This document shows positions 32,213 through 41,071 of a stretch of DNA of 64,000 bases, one piece after another. The DNA is from Pirellulales bacterium (GTDB taxonomy: Bacteria > Planctomycetota > Planctomycetia > Pirellulales > Thermoguttaceae). The notes below the pieces were generated by a model. The model saw only the letters and a program-made list of their open reading frames with translations, had not been told where the DNA came from and made no database searches. The stretch is from positions 62,001 through 126,000 of the forward strand of contig JAFGRD010000081.1 of assembly GCA_016935315.1 (NCBI GenBank). The letters are read 5' to 3'. Each line of letters begins with the position of its first letter. Position 1 is the stretch's first letter. A program made the translations under genes and the position numbers.

Positions 32213-35200
32213 CTACAGCCAGCCTGAGATGAGCCACGGGTCAACGCGGTCGGCCGTCTTGCCGGATGGTCTCTTGCTGCTGCCTGCCAAGGCCAGCTCG
32301 TAGAACCAGTCCGGCCGGTCTGCCGCTCGACAAAGGGCGCCCACCGCTTCGAGGCTCAGGCTGAAGTGGAGCAGGTACTCGCCTTGGCCCGCGGCGGCCG
32401 AGATTCGTACCAGATAGGTGCCGGTCTGTGCGGCGACGAATCTCGCGATCACCCCCCGGCCCTCGGGGACCGGCTCGACCACGCAGTCGACGGCGCCGCC
32501 GGTCGGGGTGAGCACGTGCAGTTGCACGTCCAGGTCATTGAGCGGCGTGCCGGCCGGATCGTCCGATGCCCTGCGGGCCACGATTTGCACGGAGTCATCG
32601 GCCGCCAGCGCCAACGCGTACCAGTCGCCGTCGGTATCCTCTGCGTCGAGATAGCCCAACGCCGCGTCGACGTCGCCGAGGCTTCGCAGCGGATCGGTCG
32701 GCTGGCCGTCAGGCTCGCTCTCGAAGGCCAGCCGGTCGGTGACCACGATCCCGTACTCGCCGAGCGTCGCGCTGGTTAGTCGCAGGGTATACACCCCGTC
32801 GGCCGGCACCAGGAATCCCAGAACGCCCAGATCGTAGCTGGCCGCCGGCGTGCCCAACGGATCGACTGCGGCGGTCGCCAGCACGCTTACCCCGTCGGGC
32901 CCGATCAACTCCAGCAGCTCGCCGGAAAAATCGGCGAGCCCCTGGCTGGCCAGCACGATATCGAGCGCATGCCCTGCCTTGCCCGTCAGGTCGAGCGTGT
33001 AGGCGTCCACCTCCGGCGGATCGAGCGCGCCCGGAACGACCGTCAGTCGCACCTCGTCCAGCTCCAGCAGCGCCGGCCCCGTATAGGATTCGGGCACCCA
33101 CTCGGCGAAGACGATGCCGACCGTCTTGCCGGCGTGCTCGGCGAGCTCGAAGGTCTGGGTGGTCCACCCCAAGTCGAGCTCGGGGCCGCTGACCCAGACC
33201 GGCTGTTCGTACGACGCCAACAGCACCTCCTCGACCGCGTCCCAGACCTCGATGTTGAAGGTCCGCAGCTCGGCGGCCGAACCGCCTTCGCCATACGTGA
33301 TGCGGTGGTTGGTCGTCAGCGTCGCTTCACGCGCGTGGGCCGGAATGGTGATCTCCTGTCGCAGCGTGTAGTGCAAACCCGACTGGCCGTCGAAGCCGTT
33401 GTAAGCGCTGTACCGGCCGGCAAGCGGCTGGCTGTCGAAGAAGAACCCGCCCCCGGCCGGCCCGACGGTCCAGCGCGTCAGCTCGCCCAGTCCATTGCTC
33501 TCGGCCTGCCACCCGCTGAAATCGCCCGTCTCGAAGCCGCCGTTGATGATCAGGTCTTCCGTAATCGTCTCGAAGCGGCCGAGCACGCCGTAGCGGCCCG
33601 AGCCCAAGGCCACCAGCGAGCCGTCGATGGCCAACGGGGCGCCGTCGTCCGTGTCGGAAACCTCTTGAATCAGGTTCTTGCCCACGGTCAGCCGGTAGTC
33701 GGTCGCCATGTCGCCGCCGGTGCGCAGCGGGTAATCGCTGTCGTCGGGGATCGTCACCGGCGGCAAGACGGCCGGCTGGCCCGGCCCCGGGGCGACAAAC
33801 GGTCCGGCCAGCCCTCGCAGCTCGATCCAGAGCGTGGCGCCGGGGTCGTCGGGCACCGCCACGGCCGAGATCGTCTGGCCGGCCTCCGCCGACACCCTAG
33901 CCGTGTCCGGCTCGCCGGCCGTGCGAAGTGTCCCCACGTTGTCGCGGCTTAGCGACATCAAGGAGCCCGGCGGCGCGATCCGCTCGAAGGCCGCAATGCC
34001 ATGGTGGGGCCGCAGGTTCATCAGCTTCAAGGCACTGAGGAAGTGCGTCTGGTTGTTCCGCGCCAACAGCACGTCGGTGGCGTTGACCCGCGCGTCGCGG
34101 TTGTAGTCGTAGGGGAAATCGACCGCCGCAGGCTGCAAGAACGTCCGCGGGTTGTTCCGCGCCAGCAGCATATCGGTCGCGTTGACCCGCGCGTCGGTCG
34201 GCGAATTGCCTGCGTCGGCCACGGCGTTGCCGAAGTAGAACACGTCCGGCTCGGCCAGCCCGGTACTGGCGTTGGCCAGCACCATCATCTCCAGCCACTG
34301 CTTCTGGATCGCGCCGTCCTCCCAGACGATCGTTACGCGGTCGGAGCCGTCGGTGCCGGCGCCCTGCCGCACCGTGATGCCGGTCGGCTGCGGCGCGTCG
34401 GCCCAGCCGGCCGGCTCCTCGTCGTTGCCGACGCGGAACTCGAAATCGGCGGCGGCGATGCCGGGCCCGTCGGGCAGGCCGGCCAGGTCGACCATCACGC
34501 CGTTGATTCCCCGGCTGTAGCTGGTGTAGTTGGCGACAGTCGCCGCATGGCCCGGCAGCAAGGCCTGCTTGTCGGTCGCAATCGCCGTATCGTCCTGTCC
34601 GTTGGCCGCCGGGTCGTTGCCGTCGAAGGCCGAGTTGTTGTAGAAGACGTGCCGGTCGACCACCTGCGGCGGCCCCGTGTAATGCTGGCCGAACTGAACG
34701 CCCTGGACCGTCCCGCCGGGGTCCAACTCGACCTGATGGGCCCCCGGGTGGCCGTCGTCGTGACGGAAGGGGACGAGTCTATCGCTTCCAGAATACGCAA
34801 AGTAGACACATTCGCCTTGCGGGCTGACAACGACCGACGCGGGGCAATCCAAGCCGTAGCCGGCCCTGTCCAGGAGACTGAGTTCTCCGGTAGCGGGATC
34901 TCGACGGCAGACGACGACCATGGGAGCAAAGTACGGTGCCACGTAGAGGCGACTTCCGTCGGGACTGATCGCAATCCCGTGCGGACCGTCCACCACCCCG
35001 TAGCCAGCTTCGTCTTCATCGAAGGCCTGCACGAAGCTAAGTTCGCCGGTGGCCGGATCGCGGCGAAACACGACGACCGCGTCCCCCAGATATCCAGCTA
35101 CGTAGATGTGGTTTCCGTCGGGCGATTCGATCACGTCGCGGGCACTCCCAAGCCCGGCGACGCCCTTGACAACCTGTACGAACATGAGATCGTCCGAGGT

Positions 35201-38200
35201 GGCACTGCGGCGAAACACGGCGACCGCGGCTTCGCCCCTGCCAGCCACGTAGACGTGGTTGCCGTCGCGGCTGACAATGACCGAATCGGCGGCGGCAAGC
35301 CCGTCGATGCCCTCTTCGTTATCCCTGAGCACTTGCACGAAATCCAGTTCTCCAGTGTCGGCGTCTCGGCGGAATACAGTGACGGAATCGTCGTTCAGTG
35401 AAGCCGCATAGACGTGGTGGCCTTCGGGGCTGACGGTCACCGAATAAACGCGACCCAGCCCATCCACATCGTTCTCATCACCGCGGACCACCTGGACCAG
35501 GCTCAACTCGCCCGTCTCCTGGTTGCGTGCGAAGACGCCCACCGCGTTCTCGTCTTTCCCGGCCAGGTACACATGGCGGCCATCCGGGCTGACGGTGACC
35601 TCGAAGGCGTCTGTCAAACCGGGTATTCCACCTTGCCCATCGACGACGACCTGGACGAGGCTCAGTCCGAGCAGGCTGAGGTCTCGGCGGAACACGCTCA
35701 CGGCGCCATCATGGCGTCCGGCCACGTAGACGAAATTGCCGTCCGGGCTGGTCGCGACGGAATAGGCTCCCCCTATGCCGCCAATGTATCCCGAATAGAC
35801 CAGTGTCCCCGTACCGGGCACAAAGGCGGGCGAGCTCTGTTGCCAACCGTCTGGCGGGATCGTGCTGACCACAGGCGCACCGGGGCACACGCCGCTGATT
35901 GAAAAACGCCCCTCGGTGTCGGACCAGGTCTTCGGCTCTTCCAGCGTCCATCGGCCGTTCTGATCCACGTCCACGTAGACCTCGCGGCCTGCCAGCGGAG
36001 GCTCGTCGGCGCCCCACTGGCCGTCGCCGTCGAAGTCGTTCCAGACAGCTCCCTCGATGGATCCCGGATAGCATTCGATTTGCGCGAGGTAGTCTTCCAC
36101 CTCGCCGTCGGGCGCCAGGCCGGTCGGCGACAACCCGCTCTGTGTGCTGAGGCGAAAGCGGGCGAAGGTCGGGCCGAGGGCGGCCGTCGCCGGTACCGAG
36201 AAGCTCAACGAGTGAACGGCCCCCGCCGCCAGCATCTCGTCGGCGAAGATCTGCTCGTCCGGGTCGTCCCAGTCGCCGTCGGCGTTGAAGTCGATCCACG
36301 CGTTCAAGAAACCGCCGGTCGGCGAGGCACTCAGGTCGACGTCCACGCCCGCCGGCGGCCCGCTCGCCGTCAGGGGCGTCGTCCAGGCAACGCCGTCCTC
36401 GTCGGCCGTGCCGTGGTGATCGTCGCCCGTGGCGCCCGAATCCGGCTGGCCGTTCGGCTCGGGATCGACCGTGGCGCCCATCCGCGGCCCGCCCGCCAAC
36501 AGCATGTGCCCCGCACCCCGGTTGATCGCCAGGACCGGATAGGTCGGGTCCGGGGCGTCGCCGAAGTCGATCGAGGCATGGCTACCGAAGTCGACGTCAC
36601 GCTCGGTCTCGCCCGCCGCCAGGTCCAACACGTGGGGACCGCCCCGTCGCAATGAAAGCAGTCTGCTGCTGCTGGTTACATACATATGGTTGCCATCCGG
36701 GCTGGCGCCGAGGCCCGTGACGGTTGCCAGCCCCTCGACACCGCGCTCACCGTTTCTGAGCGTGTCAATTAATTGGAGCTCGCCGGTAGCCGGGTCGCAC
36801 GAGTACACCGAGATCGAGTCGCTGGCGACGTACACATGGCGGCCGTTCGGGCCGGTGACCACCACGCGGGCGCCAAATGACGGGAAACGCCGGGCGAAAG
36901 CCAGCCTTCCAGTCAGCTCGCTGCGACGGAACACGTTGAGAGAATGGTCGTCGGACGCAGCCGCGTAGACACTCCTGCCGTCCGGGCTCACGGCGACCCA
37001 CCTGACGCCGGCCAGCCGACTGACGTCCTGGTCGTCGTAGAAGACCTGCTCAAGGCTGAGCCGGCCGGTGGCCGGGTCGCGCCGAAATGCGGCCAAGGCG
37101 TTGTCGACGTCGGCGGCCGTGTAGACGTGGCTGCCGTCGGGACTGACGGCAATCGAGACGACGTGGCCCAGGCCCTCGACCCCGTCCACGCCGTTATGGA
37201 TCATTTGCACGAAGACCAGCTCGCCGGTGGCCGGGTCGCGCCGAAACAGGGCCACGGCATTCTCACCGCTGCCGGCAACGTAGACGTGGCTGTTGTCGGG
37301 ACTGACTGCCACCGACTGAGGGTCGTTCAGCCCGTCGACCCCGGCCTGGCCGTCGCGAAGAAGCTGGCGAAAGCTCAGTTCGCCCGAGGCGGCGTCGCGA
37401 GAGAACACGACCAGGGCGTCGTCGTCTGCCCCGGTTGCATACACGTAGGCGCCGTCGGGGCTGAGCGTGACAGAACTCGCGCCGCCCAGGCCCTCAACGC
37501 CCTGTTGTCCATCCTCGATTGCCTGGACGAACTCCACGTGTCCCGTGGTCGCGTCGCGACGGAAGACCGCCACGGCGTTGTCGCGCTGGCCGGCAACATA
37601 GACGTGGTTACCGTCGGGACTCACTGTAGCGGAACGTGCGCCGGCCAGGCCGTCGACGCCGCCTTGGCCGTCCGTGATCACTTGGACGAAATCCAACTCG
37701 CCAGTGGTTGTGTCGCGGACAAACGTGGCGACCGCCGAGTCGAGGAATGCGGCGCAATAGAGGTGATTTCCGTCGGGAGAGATCGCCACGGCCATCGCTC
37801 CAACCAGTCCCTCGACCCCGTCACGGCCGTCGAAAAGTGCTCCGGCGAAAGTGAGTTGACCGGTCACGGCATCTCGGTCGAACGTGGCCACCGCGTTGTC
37901 GAAGTTTGCGGCCGTGTAGACGTGCCTGCCGTCCGGGCTAACCCGTGTGCAACTGATGTAACTCAACCCGTCGATCCCGTCCTCATGGTTGCGCAGAACC
38001 TGGAGGGGGGTCAGGCTGCCGGTGGCCGGGTCGCGCCGAAACACGACCACGGCGCTGTCTGAACGGCCGGTCGCGTAGACGTGGTTTCCGTCGGGGCTGA
38101 CGGTGACGTCGACGGCGCTGTCCATGCCCTCCACGCCGCCCTGGCCGTCTTTGAGGACCTCCAAAAGACTCAACTGGCCAGTGGCCGGGTCGCGCTGAAA

Positions 38201-39244
38201 CACGGCCAGCGCATCGTCCAATTCGCCGGTTGCATAGACATGGTTCCCATCGGGACTGATTGCCACGGAGCTGGCGCCGTCCAGTCCGTCGACACCATCT
38301 TGGCCGTCGTAGAGGGCCTGCACATAGTTCAGTTGCCCCGTGTCTGGGGCGCGGCCAAAGACGACCAGCGCGCTGTCAGAGGTTACCACGTAGACGTGGT
38401 CACCGTCAGGGCTGAAGGCCGGTGAACAGACACAGTCCCACCCGGACACCCTAATCGCCTGCACGAACGAAAGCGTGCCCGTCGTCAAATCGCGTCGAAA
38501 CATGTTTACGTAGTTGTGACTTGTGCCGACGCACACGTAGGCGTCATCCGGACTGACGGCGACCGAGATGGGACCGTCCAGACTCGAAATGCCTCCCTGA
38601 CCATGCTTCAGAACCTGTATCTGGGTCAACTCACCCGTGATCGCGTCTCGCCGGAAGACACTGAGCGTATCGTCCCAGTTTCCGGTCACATAGACGTCTC
38701 TGCCATCGGAACTTACGGCAACCGAGGAGGCCATCCGCAGCCCATCCACTTCCTGAATGTGCTCGATGTAGTTGAGTTGCCCCGCCGGATACGTCCGCTG
38801 CCAGCCGTCCTGCGGCACCTCGTCCACCGTGTATGTGCCCGGCGCCAATCCGGCGATGGCGTAGTTCCCGTCGGCGTCGGTCCATGCGTCGGGCTCGTCG
38901 GCGTCCCATTGGCCGTTTTCGTTCGCATCGACGTAGACGTGCCAGTCGGCCAGGCCGGGCTCGTCGGCGTCCGCTTGTCCGTCTCCATTGAGGTCGTGCC
39001 ACTTGCGACCGCGGATCTCGCCGAGATCCAATTCCTCCGCGGCGGGGACGCCTTCGTTGTCCGGCGGAAAGTCGAGCATCGCGGCCGGAGCCGACCAGGT
39101 GTCGACCGACAGCAAGCGACGCTGTTCGAGCACTTCCAGATGCAGCGGGCGGAAACGACCGGAGCCGCACCAGCGGCGAGAAGACTCCCTTGCGTTGTGA
39201 CCGCCACGGCGACGAACCAACGGCACACGGCGACGCGTCTTCAT
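32213..39244 (-). CDS. giant LEPR-XLL-type secreted protein: three propellers, SdrD-B, GEVED, dockerin-like
   Basis: 2343 residues from the ATG at 39244 (MKTRRRVPLVRRR), with GGGAG upstream. Residues about 34-46 carry LHLEVLEQRRLLSVD, the LEPR-XLL-type N-terminal signature of planctomycete exported proteins. Order of parts (approximate): an SdrD/CNA-B-like domain 73-155; 14 YVTN/lactonase-type blades 160-870 (pattern VSPDGNHVYVAG..D.AVAVFRRDPATGEL, about 51 residues each); a GEVED domain 890-1060 (IDFGDAPDPTYP ... GEVEDYLAQ); a second SdrD-B-like domain 1065-1135; seven more blades 1135-1500; a module beginning HVFYNNSAFDGND at about 1520; two dockerin-like loops (RVNATDMLLARNN, RVNATDVLLARNN) at 1680-1735; then a galactose-binding-like region (NGGFETGDFSGW) and PPC-like domains to the end. 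Probably cell-surface or matrix, protein-protein binding. No catalytic motif was seen. Confidence 0.9.
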   Translation of the reverse strand: MKTRRRVPLVRRRGGHNARESSRRWCGSGRFRPLHLEVLEQRRLLSVDTWSAPAAMLDFPPDNEGVPAAEELDLGEIRGRKWHDLNGDGQADADEPGLADWHVYVDANENGQWDADEPDAWTDADGNYAIAGLAPGTYTVDEVPQDGWQRTYPAGQLNYIEHIQEVDGLRMASSVAVSSDGRDVYVTGNWDDTLSVFRRDAITGELTQIQVLKHGQGGISSLDGPISVAVSPDDAYVCVGTSHNYVNMFRRDLTTGTLSFVQAIRVSGWDCVCSPAFSPDGDHVYVVTSDSALVVFGRAPDTGQLNYVQALYDGQDGVDGLDGASSVAISPDGNHVYATGELDDALAVFQRDPATGQLSLLEVLKDGQGGVEGMDSAVDVTVSPDGNHVYATGRSDSAVVVFRRDPATGSLTPLQVLRNHEDGIDGLSYISCTRVSPDGRHVYTAANFDNAVATFDRDAVTGQLTFAGALFDGRDGVEGLVGAMAVAISPDGNHLYCAAFLDSAVATFVRDTTTGELDFVQVITDGQGGVDGLAGARSATVSPDGNHVYVAGQRDNAVAVFRRDATTGHVEFVQAIEDGQQGVEGLGGASSVTLSPDGAYVYATGADDDALVVFSRDAASGELSFRQLLRDGQAGVDGLNDPQSVAVSPDNSHVYVAGSGENAVALFRRDPATGELVFVQMIHNGVDGVEGLGHVVSIAVSPDGSHVYTAADVDNALAAFRRDPATGRLSLEQVFYDDQDVSRLAGVRWVAVSPDGRSVYAAASDDHSLNVFRRSELTGRLAFARRFPSFGARVVVTGPNGRHVYVASDSISVYSCDPATGELQLIDTLRNGERGVEGLATVTGLGASPDGNHMYVTSSSRLLSLRRGGPHVLDLAAGETERDVDFGSHASIDFGDAPDPTYPVLAINRGAGHMLLAGGPRMGATVDPEPNGQPDSGATGDDHHGTADEDGVAWTTPLTASGPPAGVDVDLSASPTGGFLNAWIDFNADGDWDDPDEQIFADEMLAAGAVHSLSFSVPATAALGPTFARFRLSTQSGLSPTGLAPDGEVEDYLAQIECYPGSIEGAVWNDFDGDGQWGADEPPLAGREVYVDVDQNGRWTLEEPKTWSDTEGRFSISGVCPGAPVVSTIPPDGWQQSSPAFVPGTGTLVYSGYIGGIGGAYSVATSPDGNFVYVAGRHDGAVSVFRRDLSLLGLSLVQVVVDGQGGIPGLTDAFEVTVSPDGRHVYLAGKDENAVGVFARNQETGELSLVQVVRGDENDVDGLGRVYSVTVSPEGHHVYAASLNDDSVTVFRRDADTGELDFVQVLRDNEEGIDGLAAADSVIVSRDGNHVYVAGRGEAAVAVFRRSATSDDLMFVQVVKGVAGLGSARDVIESPDGNHIYVAGYLGDAVVVFRRDPATGELSFVQAFDEDEAGYGVVDGPHGIAISPDGSRLYVAPYFAPMVVVCRRDPATGELSLLDRAGYGLDCPASVVVSPQGECVYFAYSGSDRLVPFRHDDGHPGAHQVELDPGGTVQGVQFGQHYTGPPQVVDRHVFYNNSAFDGNDPAANGQDDTAIATDKQALLPGHAATVANYTSYSRGINGVMVDLAGLPDGPGIAAADFEFRVGNDEEPAGWADAPQPTGITVRQGAGTDGSDRVTIVWEDGAIQKQWLEMMVLANASTGLAEPDVFYFGNAVADAGNSPTDARVNATDMLLARNNPRTFLQPAAVDFPYDYNRDARVNATDVLLARNNQTHFLSALKLMNLRPHHGIAAFERIAPPGSLMSLSRDNVGTLRTAGEPDTARVSAEAGQTISAVAVPDDPGATLWIELRGLAGPFVAPGPGQPAVLPPVTIPDDSDYPLRTGGDMATDYRLTVGKNLIQEVSDTDDGAPLAIDGSLVALGSGRYGVLGRFETITEDLIINGGFETGDFSGWQAESNGLGELTRWTVGPAGGGFFFDSQPLAGRYSAYNGFDGQSGLHYTLRQEITIPAHAREATLTTNHRITYGEGGSAAELRTFNIEVWDAVEEVLLASYEQPVWVSGPELDLGWTTQTFELAEHAGKTVGIVFAEWVPESYTGPALLELDEVRLTVVPGALDPPEVDAYTLDLTGKAGHALDIVLASQGLADFSGELLELIGPDGVSVLATAAVDPLGTPAASYDLGVLGFLVPADGVYTLRLTSATLGEYGIVVTDRLAFESEPDGQPTDPLRSLGDVDAALGYLDAEDTDGDWYALALAADDSVQIVARRASDDPAGTPLNDLDVQLHVLTPTGGAVDCVVEPVPEGRGVIARFVAAQTGTYLVRISAAAGQGEYLLHFSLSLEAVGALCRAADRPDWFYELALAGSSKRPSGKTADRVDPWLISGWL

Positions 39245-39388
39245 GCTGCGTTCTCCCTTGCCGACGACACGCACGGGCCCCGACGAAACCAGCAACGCGA
39301 TCAGGCACCCATCCCGGTTCGTTCTCCGCCGGCCCCGCTTGCGAACAGAGAGCGGGGGTCAGCGGGCGGGGGTGGGCTCATAGTCAAA

Positions 39389-39417
39389 ATGGTAGTTGTA
39401 TATGCGTTCCATGTCAA
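39389..39417 (-). promoter_or_regulatory. promoter of the giant propeller gene
   Basis: Minus strand TTGACA (39412-39417, perfect) and TACCAT (39389-39394), 17-nt spacer, in a locally AT-rich stretch. Confidence 0.55.
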
Positions 39418-39590
39418 AGGGGCGATGTTCGCATGGCTGGGATGGCTTCCCCCGAAAGACCGGTCCGGGGTTTGGGCATCGCGGGGTGATTCCGGGTATC
39501 GGACTATGTGTCGGCCGGCTGCGGCGGTGGCGAGAACGCTGGAACGCATCTGACGAGCCCGACTCGCGCTGACGAAGCGAGGAATGCCTG

Positions 39591-39619
39591 TTGGCACGTT
39601 GTCGGCTGGCAGGTAGACT
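39591..39619 (+). promoter_or_regulatory. possible promoter of first PQQ-type gene
   Basis: TTGGCA (39591-39596) and TAGACT (39614-39619), 17-nt spacer, about 42 nt before the GTG start at 39661. Confidence 0.4.
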
Positions 39620-39660
39620 TCAGCAGCAACGTCTCCCCCCCCGATGCAGGAGGACCGACC

Positions 39661-40923
39661 GTGATCAAGCGCCGTGCCACCGTTGCGGCCCTCTTGGCCA
39701 GTCTGTTGGCGATCGCAATCCCGTCCGGCCCGGCGGCCGCCGACGATTGGCCCGCCTGGCGGGGCCCCAACCGCGACGGCATCTGCCAGGAAACCGGCCT
39801 GCTGAAGGTCTGGCCGCGCGGCGGACCGCCGCTGGTGTGGAAGACGGCCAGCATCGGCGAGGGCTTCAGCGGCCCGGCCGTGGTCGGCGATGTGCTCTAC
39901 ACGATGGGCAACGGAAACGGCAAGGAGTGGGTCGTGGCGCTGGACCTGAAGCAGGGCGGCCGGCAGATTTGGGCCTCGGCCACGGGCCCGATCGGGCACG
40001 ACGGCGGGGGGTATCCCGGCCCGCGCTGCACGCCGTCGCTCGACGGCAAGCGCCTGTACGCCCTGGGGATTGGCGGTGAGCTGGTCTGCATGAACACGGC
40101 CGACGGGCAGATCGTCTGGCACCGCAACCTGGTTGGCGACTTCGGGGGCAGCGTGCCGGAGTGGGGATACAGCGAGTCGGTGCTGGTCGACGGGCCTTGG
40201 GTGATTTGCACCCCCGGCGGGCGCCGGGCCACAATCGCTGCCTTGGACAAAACCGACGGCCGCCCGGTCTGGACATCGCCCATCGGCGACCCGGCCGCGT
40301 ACAGCTCGGTCATTTCCGTTTCCATCGGCCGGGTGAAGCAGTACGTGGCCTTCACGGCCAAAGGCGTCGTGGGCGTCGCCGCCGACGACGGAACGCCGCT
40401 TTGGCGATATGGCCGCCCGGCCAACCGCACGGCCGTCATTCCCACGCCCGTCTGGTGGGGACAAACCGTTTTCGCCGCCAGCGGATACGGCACCGGCGGC
40501 GGCCTGGTCTGGGTCCGGGCCACGCCGCAAGGCTTTCTCCCGCAGGAGCTCTACTTCACCAAGGACATGCAAAACCACCATGGCGGCGTGATCCGCGTCG
40601 GCGGCTATCTCTACGGGTGCAGCAACCCGGGCATCCTTACGTGCCTCGACTACAAGACGGGCAGAACGCTGTGGCAGGACCGCGGCCCGGGCAAGTGCTC
40701 GCTGCTGTACGCCGATGGTCTGCTCTATTGCCGCAGTGAGAAGGGACCGATCAGCCTGGTCGAGGCCACGCCGGAGGGCTTTCGGCTGAAGGGCCGCTTC
40801 GACCAGCCCGACCGCAGCAACAAGAACGCCTGGCCCCATCCGGTCATCGCCGACGGCATGATGTACCTCCGCGACCAAAACGTGTTGCTCTGCTACGACG
40901 TCCGCGCCCGCAGACGGCGATGA
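39661..40923 (+). CDS. secreted PQQ-type beta-propeller protein (1)
   Basis: 420 residues from the GTG at 39661, with AGGAGG about 8 nt upstream; longer frames have no signal peptide at their start. Signal peptide 1-28 (VAALLASLLAIAIPSGPAAA) followed by DDWPAWRGPNRDGICQETG, the hallmark opening of planctomycete PQQ/BamB-like propellers. Recurrent blade motifs: ALDLKQGGRQIW, CMNTADGQIVWHRN, ALDKTDGRPVWTS, CLDYKTGRTLWQDRG. It lacks the residues of true quinoprotein dehydrogenases (Cys-Cys disulfide, Glu/Asp at the active site were not seen), so a scaffold or binding role is likely. A sulfatase gene follows 148 nt downstream on the same strand. Confidence 0.85.
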   Translation: MIKRRATVAALLASLLAIAIPSGPAAADDWPAWRGPNRDGICQETGLLKVWPRGGPPLVWKTASIGEGFSGPAVVGDVLYTMGNGNGKEWVVALDLKQGGRQIWASATGPIGHDGGGYPGPRCTPSLDGKRLYALGIGGELVCMNTADGQIVWHRNLVGDFGGSVPEWGYSESVLVDGPWVICTPGGRRATIAALDKTDGRPVWTSPIGDPAAYSSVISVSIGRVKQYVAFTAKGVVGVAADDGTPLWRYGRPANRTAVIPTPVWWGQTVFAASGYGTGGGLVWVRATPQGFLPQELYFTKDMQNHHGGVIRVGGYLYGCSNPGILTCLDYKTGRTLWQDRGPGKCSLLYADGLLYCRSEKGPISLVEATPEGFRLKGRFDQPDRSNKNAWPHPVIADGMMYLRDQNVLLCYDVRARRRR

Positions 40924-41071
40924 GGTCGGCCGGCAGGCCGTTGCCTGTTGCCCGCGGCCCATCTTGACAAGCAGTCGTCCGTCGGCCAGTCTGCTATGCT
41001 TGTACTGGACTCGTGTAAAATGACTCCGGTTCGCAGTTTCGCGAAAGTCCAGCTCGCAGGCAGGAGAAGCG

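Larger units (their letters stand above)
39245..39660. other. divergent promoter region, giant protein / PQQ-type gene
   Basis: No gene supported. Holds the minus-strand promoter at 39389-39417 and the plus-strand one at 39591-39619. Leader lengths would be about 138 nt (minus) and 35 nt (plus). No operator or terminator recognised. Confidence 0.4.

Noticed and set aside
36944-38062. Plus-strand frame of 372 codons with periodic repeats
   Set aside because: Repeats are the mirror of the blades in the giant gene.
34740-38770. Possible CRISPR or satellite from regular ~150-bp repeats
   Set aside because: Diverged coding repeats (propeller blades), no conserved direct repeat with unique spacers.
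40964-40969. Perfect TTGACA before the sulfatase
   Set aside because: No matching -10 at 16-18 nt (CAGTCT at 17); the TAAAAT at 41016 is too far away.
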